From Microbacterium ureisolvens (GTDB lineage Bacteria > Actinomycetota > Actinomycetes > Actinomycetales > Microbacteriaceae), in contig NZ_JADIJE010000003.1 in NCBI RefSeq assembly GCF_015278315.1, positions 124,001-188,000 of the forward strand: DNA of 64,000 bases. Direction: 5' to 3'. Shown here piece after piece: positions 8,601-18,177 of the stretch. Below the pieces are notes generated by a model. The model was not told the DNA's origin. It did not search any database and saw only the letters and a program-made list of their open reading frames with translations. Each line of letters begins with the position of its first letter. Within the stretch, counting starts at the first letter, position 1. A program made the position numbers and the translations under genes.

Positions 8601-9107
8601 TCAGGAGACACCGGGTGCGGTGTCTCTGCGGGCGTGGGCCGTTGTGGTCCACGCGTCCCATTCCTGCTCATCGGTGATCCCGTCCCATGAGCGGGGTTTG
8701 AGGGGGTCGTGGCCGCGGGCGCAGCCGCCCGAGTATGCCTTCGCCATCCGGGGTAGGGCGAGGCCGAGTCGTTCGTGCCAACCGATCGGTCCGAAGCCGG
8801 CGTCGGTGGCGTCGAACGCGACGGTGTGCGCGGTGTGCAGCGCGGAGAGCTCTTCGACGAGCTGCCCGTGCTTGTACCAGCAGGCCGGCACGACGGATTC
8901 GGAGATCCGGTAGCGGACGGTGAACCATTCCACCCATTCCCTAAGTGCCGTCCAGGCGGCGGGGGCTTTGTGGTCGGGGAGGGTGCGCCAGTTGATGATG
9001 TGCGCGCCGAGCGGGTCGGACGGTCCGTACCGCTGGTTCGGGTCATACCCGGAGACTTCATTGGCGATGTCGTCGTCGTAGTCCGGCGGCGGGGGCAGGT
9101 CGCTCAT
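8601..9107 (-). CDS. Conserved-type hypothetical protein of the transfer operon
   Basis: This soluble protein of 168 residues has an acidic proline-rich N-terminus (MSDLPPPPDYDDDIANEV). Tryptophan-rich helices follow (AAWTALREWVEWFTVRYR), then HKHGQL-like and GWHERLGLALPRMAKAY segments. The segment from WKHGQL to the C-terminus resembles unnamed proteins encoded next to ssb and coupling-protein genes in Microbacteriaceae ICEs. Its ATG overlaps the stop of the HNH gene by four bases, so it is translationally coupled within the operon. Function unknown; a role in DNA processing is only inferred from position. Confidence 0.65.
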   Translation of the reverse strand: MSDLPPPPDYDDDIANEVSGYDPNQRYGPSDPLGAHIINWRTLPDHKAPAAWTALREWVEWFTVRYRISESVVPACWYKHGQLVEELSALHTAHTVAFDATDAGFGPIGWHERLGLALPRMAKAYSGGCARGHDPLKPRSWDGITDEQEWDAWTTTAHARRDTAPGVS

Positions 9108-9499
9108 GCGGCGTCCCCGTGGTCGGGCTGCAGTTTCTGCCGCAACCGGGCGAGGGCGAGATGGGAGGCGGCGCGCCGCGTGCGGTTGCGGGAGAGGACG
9201 GCGTCGCGGTCGATGAGCCGGTGCAGCAGGTCGTGGCAGTACGGATGCATCGCCACCAGGTCTTCATCGGGCTCGAGCGCCCGGAACTGCCCACCGTTCA
9301 TCTTCACGCCGCGGTAGTCGAGGTGGTGCAGCTCCAACTGGGACCGCGCGGCGACCCGGCCGCAGCCGGCGCAGGTAAGGGGCTGCCCGGCGGTGGCGTG
9401 CTCTGTGAACCAGCGGTCGCGGCGCGCGAACCACGCCTTCGAGCGGAGAAACTCGTTCCGATACAGGTTGAACAATGCCGGGCGTCGACGGTTACTCAT
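9104..9499 (-). CDS. HNH-endonuclease-like protein
   Basis: This 131-residue protein has a CAGCG zinc knuckle near residues 43-47 and the ELHHLDY motif near 56-62 that supplies the first His of an HNH (beta-beta-alpha-metal) fold. The second knuckle-like part is HPYCHDLLHRL near 86-96. The order C-x2-C ... HH ... H-x2-C-H fits small HNH proteins. The N-terminus is basic (MSNRRRPALFNLYRNEF). It is coupled to both neighbours by 4-bp overlaps in the transfer operon. It may nick or repair element DNA, or act as anti-host nuclease; this is inference. Confidence 0.75.
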   Translation of the reverse strand: MSNRRRPALFNLYRNEFLRSKAWFARRDRWFTEHATAGQPLTCAGCGRVAARSQLELHHLDYRGVKMNGGQFRALEPDEDLVAMHPYCHDLLHRLIDRDAVLSRNRTRRAASHLALARLRQKLQPDHGDAA

Positions 9500-11337
9500 A
9501 CCTCTGTCACCCCCTCCACCGGCTCCGCACTCTCGGACTCCGGAACTTCAGAGGTGCGGGAGTTCGGGACCCGGGAGTGTGTGTCGAACACGGCCCGCTG
9601 CTCCTGCTCGGTCTCCCGCTTGCCGGTCTGGATGATGTGCGCGTCGCGGCGTTCGTCCCAACCGGCGAGGTCGAGCAGCACGCTGCGGCGGTTCCGGTAG
9701 GCGAGCAGCCCGACGGTGGGTGGCAGCCGGCGGATCTCATCGACCGACATCAGCGCGCGACGCTCAAGATGCTCACTGGTGGAGTGCCCGACCTCCCGGG
9801 TCGACCAAGACCGCTGCTCGCGGCGGGTGTCGCGGGTGCCGAGGAGAGATTCGATGTCGCGGAGGTGATCGACGTGGCTGGCCCCGCCGAGCAGAACTTT
9901 GGCGGTGGCGGCAGCCCAAATGGTGTCCGCCTCAGCGCGGGACCAGGACGTCTCCGCTTGCGAGAGAGCCTGCAGCACGATGAACGTGCAGATCCCCCTC
10001 CCGCCGCCGTCCGCCATGATCCTGGGCAGGTTCCCCCACCGGAACATGTTCGCGATCTCATCCAGAATCAGGCCGAGCGGGTGCGGCAGCCGGGAGCCTG
10101 GGGAAGCGAGAGCCGTGGTGCGGGCAACCTCGACGATGTCATCCAGCACCGCGCCCAGCCACCCGCCCATCGCCGACGCCCCCGACGACGACCCGATCAG
10201 ATAGAGCGTGTTCGCGGCATCCAGAAACTCCCGCGGATCAAACAGTTCATCGCCGCGGCGGGGGAGGAGCGCGTCGCGGATCGGCGGCACCGCCAAAGGT
10301 GCGACCGCGCCCTGCACGCCGAACCAGATGGAGGAGACCAGCTTCTCGTCCGCGGAGATGGTCGCGTCAAGGCTGTCGCCCCACCCGGGTGTGCCGTCGG
10401 TCTTGAGGATGTCGACGGCGGCACGGGTCTGCGCCGGCGACGTGCCCCAGTCATACAGTTCAGCGATCGTCTTGCCTCCGACCGCGGCGGCGTGCAGCAG
10501 CCGGCCGAGGACGACGCCCGACGCTTGCGCCCATTCCTCGTTGGTCCGGGAGGCGCCGAGGGCGGTGCCGGTGATGATCGCGGCGCCGCGTTGCATCGCG
10601 ACGAGCGGGTCTTCGCACCCGGCGATCGGGGAGATGCGGAGAGGGTGGCGGATGCCGGACAGTCCTTGCGGGTCGAACACATGCACCTGGCCGCGGGTCT
10701 GCCGCATCCGCATCGTCGCGGTCAGGTTGTCGTTCGTGGTCGACGTGGTGATCAGCGGTCCGGACCAGTCCAGGATCGCGGAGATCAGTACCCGGTACCC
10801 CTTCCCGGACCGGGGCGGGCCCTCGAGGGCGACGGAGTCCTCGATCGACACGTACACGTCCTGCCCTCGCGACCGCCCGACGCGCCACCCCACATCCGTC
10901 GCGGTCGGCTTCGGAATATCGGGGCGGAGCTGGTGGGCGCGGCGCAGGACGGCCTTGGCGGAGAGGTAGTCGCGGATCTCGGAGCCGGTGGCAAACCCGG
11001 GCCGGGTGCGCAGGTCGGTGATGAACGCCCGATCCGACTCCCGGTACCGGCGCACCGCCACCAGGACCCACACCGCCAGCCCGCCGATCAGCAGCACCGC
11101 GACCACATCAGCGACGCGGATGATCGCGACCGGCAGCGTGCACTCGGCGGGGGCGGTGTAGGTGTCGGGGTTACCGGTGACAGCGAGCACCAGACCGGAG
11201 AACAGGTTCGCCGGGATGGGACGGGGGCCGCAGCTGAGCGTGGTGGTGGCTTCGGCGATGAACCCGAACGCGAGCGTGAGCAGCATCGCCGCCGCGATGA
11301 GGATCGCGGCCGCCTTCCCGAGGATGCTTTGATTCAC
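9496..11337 (-). CDS. Type IV coupling protein (TraG/VirD4-TraD-like ATPase)
   Basis: This 613-residue inner-membrane ATPase links the relaxosome to the mating channel. Two membrane segments near residues 8-28 and 72-96 flank a short extracytoplasmic loop. Walker A GPPRSGKG lies at about 173-180, a Walker B-like LGLILDEIANM near 420 and the TraM-recognition-type C-terminal domain follows. The sequence LDEIANMFRWGNLPRIMADGG is characteristic of VirD4/TraG proteins. It is coupled to the HNH gene downstream and follows the ParA-like gene after 15 bp. Length matches actinobacterial TraG-type coupling proteins. Confidence 0.88.
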   Translation of the reverse strand: MNQSILGKAAAILIAAAMLLTLAFGFIAEATTTLSCGPRPIPANLFSGLVLAVTGNPDTYTAPAECTLPVAIIRVADVVAVLLIGGLAVWVLVAVRRYRESDRAFITDLRTRPGFATGSEIRDYLSAKAVLRRAHQLRPDIPKPTATDVGWRVGRSRGQDVYVSIEDSVALEGPPRSGKGYRVLISAILDWSGPLITTSTTNDNLTATMRMRQTRGQVHVFDPQGLSGIRHPLRISPIAGCEDPLVAMQRGAAIITGTALGASRTNEEWAQASGVVLGRLLHAAAVGGKTIAELYDWGTSPAQTRAAVDILKTDGTPGWGDSLDATISADEKLVSSIWFGVQGAVAPLAVPPIRDALLPRRGDELFDPREFLDAANTLYLIGSSSGASAMGGWLGAVLDDIVEVARTTALASPGSRLPHPLGLILDEIANMFRWGNLPRIMADGGGRGICTFIVLQALSQAETSWSRAEADTIWAAATAKVLLGGASHVDHLRDIESLLGTRDTRREQRSWSTREVGHSTSEHLERRALMSVDEIRRLPPTVGLLAYRNRRSVLLDLAGWDERRDAHIIQTGKRETEQEQRAVFDTHSRVPNSRTSEVPESESAEPVEGVTEV

Positions 11338-11352
11338 AGGTCACACCCCGGT

Positions 11353-12684
11353 TCAGAGGCCTTCGGCGGCGGACGCGGCGGCACTGAGCCACGCGTCCCG
11401 GGTGCGGGGGCGGAGGGTGTCGAACCGGAGCGGTCCGGCTTTGAGGGCGGGGTCGAACGGGATGGTGTGGACGGCGCGGACGTGCCCGGCGAACCCGTCC
11501 GCGATGCGGCGCGCCGTGGCGGTGCCGGTGGGTTCGGACTGGGTGACGAGGACCACGGCGCGGTCGGCGAGAGCGGCGGAGCGTTCGTCCCGACCTCGCA
11601 GCGCGTCGAGGAGGAGGGCGGCGGATTCGGCGGATTCCGGGTTGGCGAGGGTGGGGATCACGAGCTGGTAGGAGGAGTCGATCATCCGCAGCCAGCGTTC
11701 GGCGGATTCGTCGTTGCCGGAGTCGAAGATGACGAGGCGGTAGAACCGGGCCGCGACCTGCATCAACAGATCGAGATCGGTGGCGCGGATGCGCTGGTCG
11801 GTGGCGAGCAGTTCCGGGTTGGAGCGGAGCACGTCGTACCGGTCCGCCGTCTGGTGGTGTACGAACCGGCTGATGTCCGACACCCCCGCCCCGGGTGTGA
11901 GGAGTGTGGGGGCGGCGGGGAGGAGGTCGCGGAGGGTGGTGTCGTACAGCCCTTGCTCGGTGCGCCAGCCGAGGGTGCCGCGGGTGTCGTTGTTGTCCCA
12001 CGCCAACACGTTCCCGCCACCTTCCCGGGCGTAGACCGCGGCGAGCATCGCCGTGGTCATCGTCTTCCCGACCCCGCCCTTGCCGTTGACGACGGCCAGG
12101 GTGCGGCATCCCGCCCACTGCCGTGCCACCAGCGCCCGCTCCTCGGCCCGTCGCACCTCGGCGGCGGAGGGGCGGACGGTGATGCCGAGGCCGACGAGCA
12201 TGCCGCGCCACCCGGTGACCGGGGGTGGGGTGTCGGTGGTGGGGGTGAGGAAGGTGGGGCGGGGGGACTCCGCAGCCGGCGCGGAACCTGCGAGGAGTGC
12301 GTCCGGCTGCGAAGCCTGTTCCCTCACCTCCTCTCCACGTTCCGTCGTGACGGTGTCGTCGATGTCCTGGTACGGCCCCAGATCCAGATCCCGCCCATCC
12401 GACCCCTCCTCGTCGTCGTTCTCGGAGGCGGGGGCGGTGGGGAGGAGGGTGAGGTCGCCGGTGGGGTCGACGAGCAGGTGATGCCTGCCGCGGTCCCCGG
12501 AGGTGACCAGCTCGACCGGGGTGCCGGTGCGGCGGGCCTCGTCGCTGGCGCGGCGGATCACGGCGCGGCGGATGTCCTCATCACCGGCCGCGGTGACCGG
12601 TTCGGTGTGCCCGTCGGTGGTGATGAAGGTCGCATTCGGACCAGTGACGGTCGCGTAGGTGCGGGGGTGGGCGACGGTGGTCAT
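11353..12684 (-). CDS. ParA/MinD-like P-loop ATPase with N-terminal extension
   Basis: Of 443 residues, about 1-190 form a low-complexity acidic/proline-rich extension. A MinD/ParA ATPase follows, with the deviant Walker A VNGKGGVGKT at 199-208, a switch region LAWDNNDTRGTLGW and VIFDSGND as Walker B. Such proteins in actinobacterial conjugative elements are annotated as SCO5717/ParA-like. They may position the element or the mating apparatus at the pole or septum; that role is inferred. It starts at ATG 12684, two bases after the VirB4-like stop. No ParB partner is visible in the window. Confidence 0.83.
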   Translation of the reverse strand: MTTVAHPRTYATVTGPNATFITTDGHTEPVTAAGDEDIRRAVIRRASDEARRTGTPVELVTSGDRGRHHLLVDPTGDLTLLPTAPASENDDEEGSDGRDLDLGPYQDIDDTVTTERGEEVREQASQPDALLAGSAPAAESPRPTFLTPTTDTPPPVTGWRGMLVGLGITVRPSAAEVRRAEERALVARQWAGCRTLAVVNGKGGVGKTMTTAMLAAVYAREGGGNVLAWDNNDTRGTLGWRTEQGLYDTTLRDLLPAAPTLLTPGAGVSDISRFVHHQTADRYDVLRSNPELLATDQRIRATDLDLLMQVAARFYRLVIFDSGNDESAERWLRMIDSSYQLVIPTLANPESAESAALLLDALRGRDERSAALADRAVVLVTQSEPTGTATARRIADGFAGHVRAVHTIPFDPALKAGPLRFDTLRPRTRDAWLSAAASAAEGL

Positions 12685-12686
12685 GG

Positions 12687-14297
12687 TCACAGCTCCTCGG
12701 TCAGGTCGCGGGCCTCGGGGGTCAGCCAGCCGTCCACGGTGCTGTCGGCGGGGTCTGCGGGTTGGGGCCAGTAGTCGTCGAGCGCGCCGGTGTCGATGAC
12801 CCGGACGGTGGCGTCGTCCTGGTCGGCGGGGTTCACGGCGTCGTCGGTGGCGAACAGCTTGTATTCCCACTCGGTGGAGGTGGCGAAGCAGTCCACCAGG
12901 TAGGAGTACTGCCCGACATACGCGAGGAACTCGCCCTTGCGCAGCTGCCGCGCCATCTCGACATGCGGGGCGGGCAGGTTGAGCCGGGTGCGCAGCGCGG
13001 TTTGTTCTTGGTGGTTGACGCGAAAGATGAACTTGTTCTCGATGTCCCCGACAATCGAGTAGGCCAGCGACCGTTCCAGAGAGCCCTCTTCGCCGACCGC
13101 GTCGAGGTCGCCCATCTTGTGCAGGATGACGATGTTGCTGATCCCGTAGTGCCGGGACAGTTTCAGCCACTGCTGGAACATCTGCAGCGACGCCAGCGAC
13201 GTCATGTCCCGCCACCCCTCCTCCCGCACCACATACCGGGTCCGTCGCGCCGCCCGATCAGAGATCACCGCCTGAATCCACGCCGTCGAACACACCTGCG
13301 TCAGTTGCGCCGCCAGGTCACCGCGGGCGAAGAGCTCGCTGGTGTCGGTGACGACGATGGGCGCGTCCTGGTCGAACTCCACCGTGGACTCGTCCTCGAA
13401 CAACCCGGACAGGTCGCCTTCCACGAACCGGCGCAGCACGAACCGGGGCTGGATCGCCCCGTCCGCGGCACGGAATGCGGCATCGGTCTCCCCAGCCAAT
13501 CGGCCGAGCTCCTCGTACACGCCGCGGAGCGTGGGCCGGTCGCCGGTGCGGGCGATGCAGCGTTCCAGGGCGTCGAGGATGGCGGCGTGCTCGACCGCGG
13601 TGAGCCGGTTGCCGAGGGTAATCTCGATGAGGGCGATGAGGGTGCCGATGCGGCGCTGCTTCACCATCTGCTCGTGCTGCTCATCCGACGCCCCGGTGCG
13701 GCGCGGGCCCTGGTCGAGGGGGTTGAGGCGGGTGCCGGTGCCGCCGCCGAGCCGGATCACCCGCCCGCCCGGGATCGCCTCCGCGACGGTCACCCATTCG
13801 CCCTTCGGGTCGGATGGGACCACGACTTGGTGGCCGAACGCGATGGACCGGGTGACGAGGGTCTTCACCGTGGCGGACTTCCCACCCCGATACGCACCCA
13901 GGACGAGGATGTTGGTGGAGAAGGTGCCGCGTTCAGTGGCGTCGACGTACGCCTCCCACGGCGAGAAATGCCACAGCGCGTCCGCGTTCAGATCCACCCC
14001 GAGTATCGGACCACGATGTCCGAGACCGCTGTCGGCGACGAACGGGTAGATCCCGGCGATGTGCTGCGAGGTCGCCTGATGGGCGGGGATCCATGCCTTC
14101 GCGAGGTTCCAGTACCCGCCCAGTGTGATGCCCGGCCCGAACGGCCCCCGCACCGCCGGCTCCGGCAAGTTCCGATCCCGCCGCGAAGAATGCTCCGGTC
14201 GCTCCTCTCGCTGCGCGTCGGTGATCCGGCGCCGTAGGTCGCGCCTCTCGCGGCGGGTGAGGCCGGTGGGGGTGAAGGTGGCGGCGTGGCGGGTCAT
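12687..14297 (-). CDS. VirB4-like type IV secretion ATPase (C-terminal ATPase part)
   Basis: This 536-residue P-loop ATPase energises assembly of the conjugation channel. Walker A (GAYRGGKSATV) lies at about 134-144, followed by VVPSDPKGEW, an arrangement typical of VirB4/TraC/HerA. IVVTDTSELF (Walker B region) and a late EEGWRDMTS/ILHKMGDLDAVG segment complete the fold. VirB4 is commonly split in Actinobacteria into an N-terminal SCO6880-type protein and this ATPase; here the upstream gene supplies the other part and the two overlap by ATGA. The frame extends upstream to 14591, but that part is a shadow of the preceding gene. Confidence 0.88.
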   Translation of the reverse strand: MTRHAATFTPTGLTRRERRDLRRRITDAQREERPEHSSRRDRNLPEPAVRGPFGPGITLGGYWNLAKAWIPAHQATSQHIAGIYPFVADSGLGHRGPILGVDLNADALWHFSPWEAYVDATERGTFSTNILVLGAYRGGKSATVKTLVTRSIAFGHQVVVPSDPKGEWVTVAEAIPGGRVIRLGGGTGTRLNPLDQGPRRTGASDEQHEQMVKQRRIGTLIALIEITLGNRLTAVEHAAILDALERCIARTGDRPTLRGVYEELGRLAGETDAAFRAADGAIQPRFVLRRFVEGDLSGLFEDESTVEFDQDAPIVVTDTSELFARGDLAAQLTQVCSTAWIQAVISDRAARRTRYVVREEGWRDMTSLASLQMFQQWLKLSRHYGISNIVILHKMGDLDAVGEEGSLERSLAYSIVGDIENKFIFRVNHQEQTALRTRLNLPAPHVEMARQLRKGEFLAYVGQYSYLVDCFATSTEWEYKLFATDDAVNPADQDDATVRVIDTGALDDYWPQPADPADSTVDGWLTPEARDLTEEL

Positions 14298-15790
14298 CAC
14301 TTCATCCCCAACCCGATCGGGATCGCGTTCACCATCAGCGCTTCGGCCTGCTGGCAGTACAGGATCTGCGCCTCCATTCCCGCCCGTGACAGCGCGTTGC
14401 GCATCCCGGCGATGGCCTGGTCGAGGCGTTCCTCGTCGGGGGCGGTGACGGTGAGGTAGGCGCCGTACTGGAACTCGCCGTGCCCGTTGGCGATCTCCTG
14501 CTCCTGCTGCTCCAGCGCCTTCCAGTCCGCCGCGTCCGCCGCCGACCCGTCCGCACCGCGCTTGGCACGCAGCTTCTCGTTGCCGCGCCACACCTTCTTC
14601 TCATCCCGGATCCGCTTCAACGCTTTGGAGACGGGGACGGGGGTAAGGACGATGGAGAAGATGTGGGTGATCGCCTCCCCGGTATGCGGGTGCCGGGCGA
14701 AGACCACCGGCGCCAGGAACCCCACCGGGGAGTCGGAGCGGGGCCATTCGTGCACCCACATCGTGGTGTGCACCGCCGAGTCGGTGACCACGATCCCGTT
14801 GCGGCCCTTCGGTTCATCCAGGTACATCGGTCCGATCGCGACCGGGTCCACCCCGGTGAGGGTGTCGGGGCGGTTCTGCACGGTCGCGGCGAACTCCGGA
14901 TCGAACGCCAACCGGCCCAGCGCCGCCACTTCCCGGGGGGAGAGCCAGCGGCGCACCTTGATCTTCGCTGCCGACAGTGCGTCGGCGAGGTTCCCGGCTT
15001 CGATGTGCGCCAGGGCGACGATCGCGTCTTTTCCGCCGCCGAGCGCCTTGAGTTGGGAGCCGAGGGTGACCAGGTCGAGGGTGAGGACGAGGTAGTTGCG
15101 GTGCGCGACCTCGAACCGTTCGGCGTGGTCCATCACGTCCTGGTAGTTGCGGGCCACCGGCGACTCCGGATTCAGGTCCCGCACCCGCCGCACCGTCTCG
15201 TAGTGCTCCCGGGCGGCGCGGATCGTGGTGGGCAGGGTGCGTTCCTGCAGCGTCACCCGCTTCACCCCCGGCCGCTGCGTGAACGGGCCGAGCACCCGGT
15301 CGAACTGCTCGGCCAGGTCGAACCGCTCCGGCAGATCATGCATCAGGAACCCCTGCACCTCGAGCTCCGCAATCACGCTCACCGACCTGTCGTGCGGGTT
15401 GTAGGCGGCGGCCGTCCCGTTGCTGTCCCACAGCTGGATCGATGCGCGGGTGCCCGGCAGGTTCAGTGTGCCGGTGAGGCGGGGTTGTTCGGGGCGGAAC
15501 GTCTGGGTGGTCGCGCCTGCGGTGTGACGGACCTGCTTCATCAACCACATTCCCGCCATCCGCGGGGTGGAGACGCCGTGGATGCTGGTGAGCGCGGTAA
15601 TCCCGAACAGCAAGTACAGCGGCGCACCGTAGAGCAGGCCGAGCGGGCCGAACCGGTTCACGAAGATGAGCACGACCAGGGCTGCGGCGGTGAGGAACGC
15701 GATCTGCCACCCGTCCATGCCCATGACGACGCCTTGCCGGGACCGACGCGGCAACCGCACCGGGCGCAGGTACTCGGGTGTGGTGCTCAT
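14297..15790 (-). CDS. SCO6880-family conjugation protein (VirB3/VirB4 N-terminal-like)
   Basis: This 497-residue protein has two closely spaced membrane segments at about residues 28-44 and 49-65, followed by a long cytosolic domain rich in helices. It matches the actinobacterial SCO6880 family, equivalent to a PrgI/VirB3-like membrane part joined to the N-terminal domain of VirB4. It ends in AIPIGLGMK directly upstream of the ATPase gene, with ATGA overlap. It probably anchors the VirB4-like ATPase at the membrane. Overlap with the VirB6-like stop upstream (4 bp) shows one continuous operon. Confidence 0.85.
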   Translation of the reverse strand: MSTTPEYLRPVRLPRRSRQGVVMGMDGWQIAFLTAAALVVLIFVNRFGPLGLLYGAPLYLLFGITALTSIHGVSTPRMAGMWLMKQVRHTAGATTQTFRPEQPRLTGTLNLPGTRASIQLWDSNGTAAAYNPHDRSVSVIAELEVQGFLMHDLPERFDLAEQFDRVLGPFTQRPGVKRVTLQERTLPTTIRAAREHYETVRRVRDLNPESPVARNYQDVMDHAERFEVAHRNYLVLTLDLVTLGSQLKALGGGKDAIVALAHIEAGNLADALSAAKIKVRRWLSPREVAALGRLAFDPEFAATVQNRPDTLTGVDPVAIGPMYLDEPKGRNGIVVTDSAVHTTMWVHEWPRSDSPVGFLAPVVFARHPHTGEAITHIFSIVLTPVPVSKALKRIRDEKKVWRGNEKLRAKRGADGSAADAADWKALEQQEQEIANGHGEFQYGAYLTVTAPDEERLDQAIAGMRNALSRAGMEAQILYCQQAEALMVNAIPIGLGMK

Positions 15791-17247
15791 GACGTGCTCC
15801 CCTCAGATCGCGGCGGTTGCGGCGGCGGTGACGACGGCGGTCGTGTGGACTGAGACCCCGGGGTCGATGAGGCGGACAGGCGGTTACCGCCCGGGGCGGG
15901 GGTGCGGGCGGCCTGGGCGGGTGCGGCGGCACCGCGGGGCGCGTTCCCTTGGCCGGATCGTGCGGACATGGGCTTCGCCGCAGGTCCGCTGGAGGCCGGT
16001 CCGGCGCCGGAGGGGCGGATTCCGGAGGGGAGGCCGCCGAGGCGGGTGGGGATGGCGGCGACGCCGCGGGCTCCGTTCGCGGCCATTCGCCCGCCGTGGG
16101 AGCCGAGCCGGGAGCCGATGCTGTCGGCGGCGACCGCGCCCGTGAAGCTGAACAACCCGAAGATCGCGAACGGCGCGAACGCCACCAGCACTAGACCGAT
16201 CAACAGCGGCCACGACTGCGGATTCCAGATCGTCTTCACCGACGCCAGTCCCTGCACGATGAGGGTGACGAACCCGATCGTGAGCGGCGCGGTCAGCAGC
16301 AGCACCATCACCGCGGAGAGGTATCCGACGACCCACTGCGGACCGATGCGGCGCACGGGGAACAGCATCCACGCCACCGGGCCGACCATGATCAGCGCGG
16401 CCAGGGCGATGTTGCGGAACGCGAACACCAACATCAGCAAGAACATCCCCAGCATCAGCAGCCCGTGGATCAGGAACGCGAAGAAGTAGTTCGCCTGCCC
16501 ACCCGCCCACATCACCGACTGCAACGTCGAATACAACGACGCCGGCCCGTCGCCGTTGAGGATGTACCAGGTCATGTCATCGACCGCGTTCAACAGATGC
16601 CCGGTCAACCACAACGTCAGCGGGACGGCAGGGATCGCGATGAACGTCCGCACCAGCGCGCCGACCAGCGCCTCCCGGTCACCGGAGACGACGGCGGCGG
16701 CGATCGCCCACACCATCGCCCCGAACGTGATGATCAGGATCGCCCACTGCCAGAACGACCACTGATCCACGGCCGCCGACCACAACAACGTCGACGTGTC
16801 GAACCTCATGTTGTCCGCCACTAGGAACATCACCCCAGTCGCGGTCAGCGCCATCCCCCGCCCCGCGTTCTCAAACGTGAGGCACACCGCATCGCCGAGA
16901 CTGCATCCGTACTTGACTGTGAGTGCTCGGCCGCCGTCTGCTTGGATTGCTTGGACGTGTCCCTCATAGGTCGTGCACACGGTGGCGCTCGTCCCGCTCA
17001 GCGACACGCCCATGAAGCACTGTTGGGGCGTTACCTTGTTCGAATCTGTGGGAGTGCAGCTGACTTGCCCGGTGGCGCTCTGGCAGTCGACCGGCGCCGC
17101 CGGGGCCGACCACGGTTCGCCCGTCACGGCGGCCATCGACACGGGCGCCGCAGTCTCCACCACGGTCGCTTGCGCGGCGGTACCCGATCCGAGCACGATC
17201 GCGAGGCCCGTGGCGAGGCCGAGGCGAAGCACCCAGCGGAGGTTCAT
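15787..17247 (-). CDS. VirB6/TrbL-like channel membrane protein
   Basis: This 486-residue polytopic protein starts at ATG 17247 (MNLRWVLRL), with a signal-like segment ending in AQA near residue 28. An extracytoplasmic cysteine-bearing region (about 30-135) follows, then at least six membrane segments between 140 and 395. The last 90 residues are Pro/Ala/Ser/Gly-rich and probably cytosolic and disordered. This layout (soluble loop, TM bundle, disordered tail) fits VirB6/TrbL proteins that form the inner-membrane pore. The 5' end overlaps the pilin-like gene stop by 1 bp. The six cysteines in the outer loop suggest disulphides. Confidence 0.8.
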   Translation of the reverse strand: MNLRWVLRLGLATGLAIVLGSGTAAQATVVETAAPVSMAAVTGEPWSAPAAPVDCQSATGQVSCTPTDSNKVTPQQCFMGVSLSGTSATVCTTYEGHVQAIQADGGRALTVKYGCSLGDAVCLTFENAGRGMALTATGVMFLVADNMRFDTSTLLWSAAVDQWSFWQWAILIITFGAMVWAIAAAVVSGDREALVGALVRTFIAIPAVPLTLWLTGHLLNAVDDMTWYILNGDGPASLYSTLQSVMWAGGQANYFFAFLIHGLLMLGMFLLMLVFAFRNIALAALIMVGPVAWMLFPVRRIGPQWVVGYLSAVMVLLLTAPLTIGFVTLIVQGLASVKTIWNPQSWPLLIGLVLVAFAPFAIFGLFSFTGAVAADSIGSRLGSHGGRMAANGARGVAAIPTRLGGLPSGIRPSGAGPASSGPAAKPMSARSGQGNAPRGAAAPAQAARTPAPGGNRLSASSTPGSQSTRPPSSPPPQPPRSEGSTS

Positions 17248-17543
17248 CAGAAGCCGAAGTCGAAGTTCACGAACCAGGCGAACAGTCCGGATGCGGCGCC
17301 GAGCACGGCGGCAGCGATGAAGATCCACAGGATGTTCTCGCCCGCCCACGTCCGCACCCGATCGTTCGCGAGCCCGCGGAAGGCGAGCGCGGCCCCGGCG
17401 ATGATCAGCATGATCAGCACCACGAGCATCGCGCCGGCCAGGATGTAGGACGCGACGACTTGGAAGCCTTGGAAGAACGGGGCGGAGAAGTCCGGTTGGA
17501 TGTCGGGAACATCGACATCACCCGGAACGATGAGTGTGCGCAT
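17247..17543 (-). CDS. VirB2/TrbC-like pilin or small membrane protein
   Basis: This 98-residue protein has two hydrophobic helices (about residues 30-55 and 70-92) separated by a basic loop (RGLANDRVRTWAGEN), the topology of VirB2/TrbC pilins. There is no obvious cleavable signal peptide, so it may instead be a channel accessory. It lies immediately upstream of the VirB6-like gene, the usual order. A ribosome-binding site (AAGGAG) precedes ATG 17543. Confidence 0.7.
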   Translation of the reverse strand: MRTLIVPGDVDVPDIQPDFSAPFFQGFQVVASYILAGAMLVVLIMLIIAGAALAFRGLANDRVRTWAGENILWIFIAAAVLGAASGLFAWFVNFDFGF

Positions 17544-17564
17544 GGGGCTGCTCCTTGCTGGTTG

Positions 17565-18176
17565 CTACTTCAGTGGGACGCCGAAGCCGGCCATGAACGG
17601 CTCCGGATCTACCGGAGTTCCGGACTTCTGAACTTCGAAATGCAGATGGCACCCGAACGACTTGCCGGTGTTGCCCTCCGCCCCCAGCGGTGTCCCCGCA
17701 GCGACCTGCTCGCCGGCGGAGACGCGTAATGACCCCCATTGCATGTGCCCGTAGAGCGTGACGAGCTCATCACCGTGATCGATGCGGACCGCGTTGCCGT
17801 ATCCCTGCCACGATCCGGCGGTGATAACTCGGCCCGGACCGGCGGCGTAGATGGTGGCGCCGCAGCCTTGAGCCATGTCGTACCCCTGGTGGTTCGTGGA
17901 GCAGTAGCCGCAACCCTGGACCGGGTTGTATCCGAACCCACGCCCCTTCGAATACCCGCCTGCCAAGGGGAGTCCCCACTCGCCGCTTGCCGCGGGTGCG
18001 GCTTCGCCCTTCGTGGGAACGCTGGCGGTGACACTGCCGGCGAGGGCGAAGGGGATCGCAACCAATGGGGTCAGCAGCAGGGCGCCCACGAGGGCGACGA
18101 TGAGGAGTGCCCCTGTCAGGATCTTCCGCCCAGTCCTCGAGTTGAGGGCTGCGGCGGTGATCACCGGGGCTCCCAT
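17565..18176 (-). CDS. M23-family peptidoglycan hydrolase of the transfer apparatus
   Basis: This 203-residue protein has an N-terminal membrane segment (about 18-48) and an extracellular M23/LytM metallopeptidase domain. The first zinc ligands are HQGYD near 97-101; the second is HLHFE near 177-181, with a conserved GYGNAVRIDHGD strand and YGHM between. Three cysteines cluster in GCGYC before the active site. Conjugation systems of Gram-positives carry such cell-wall hydrolases to open the peptidoglycan locally. It follows the VirB8-like gene by 1 bp and precedes the pilin-like gene. Confidence 0.9.
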   Translation of the reverse strand: MGAPVITAAALNSRTGRKILTGALLIVALVGALLLTPLVAIPFALAGSVTASVPTKGEAAPAASGEWGLPLAGGYSKGRGFGYNPVQGCGYCSTNHQGYDMAQGCGATIYAAGPGRVITAGSWQGYGNAVRIDHGDELVTLYGHMQWGSLRVSAGEQVAAGTPLGAEGNTGKSFGCHLHFEVQKSGTPVDPEPFMAGFGVPLK

Positions 18177-18177
18177 G

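Noticed and set aside
9475..12774. 1099-residue open frame on the plus strand
   Set aside because: It is antisense to the coupling-protein and ParA-like genes, is rich in Arg/Gly/Pro without domains and arises from the high G/C third positions.
12762..14237. Long plus-strand frame over the VirB4-like gene
   Set aside because: Antisense shadow; the minus strand has Walker motifs and overlapping starts and stops of a real operon.
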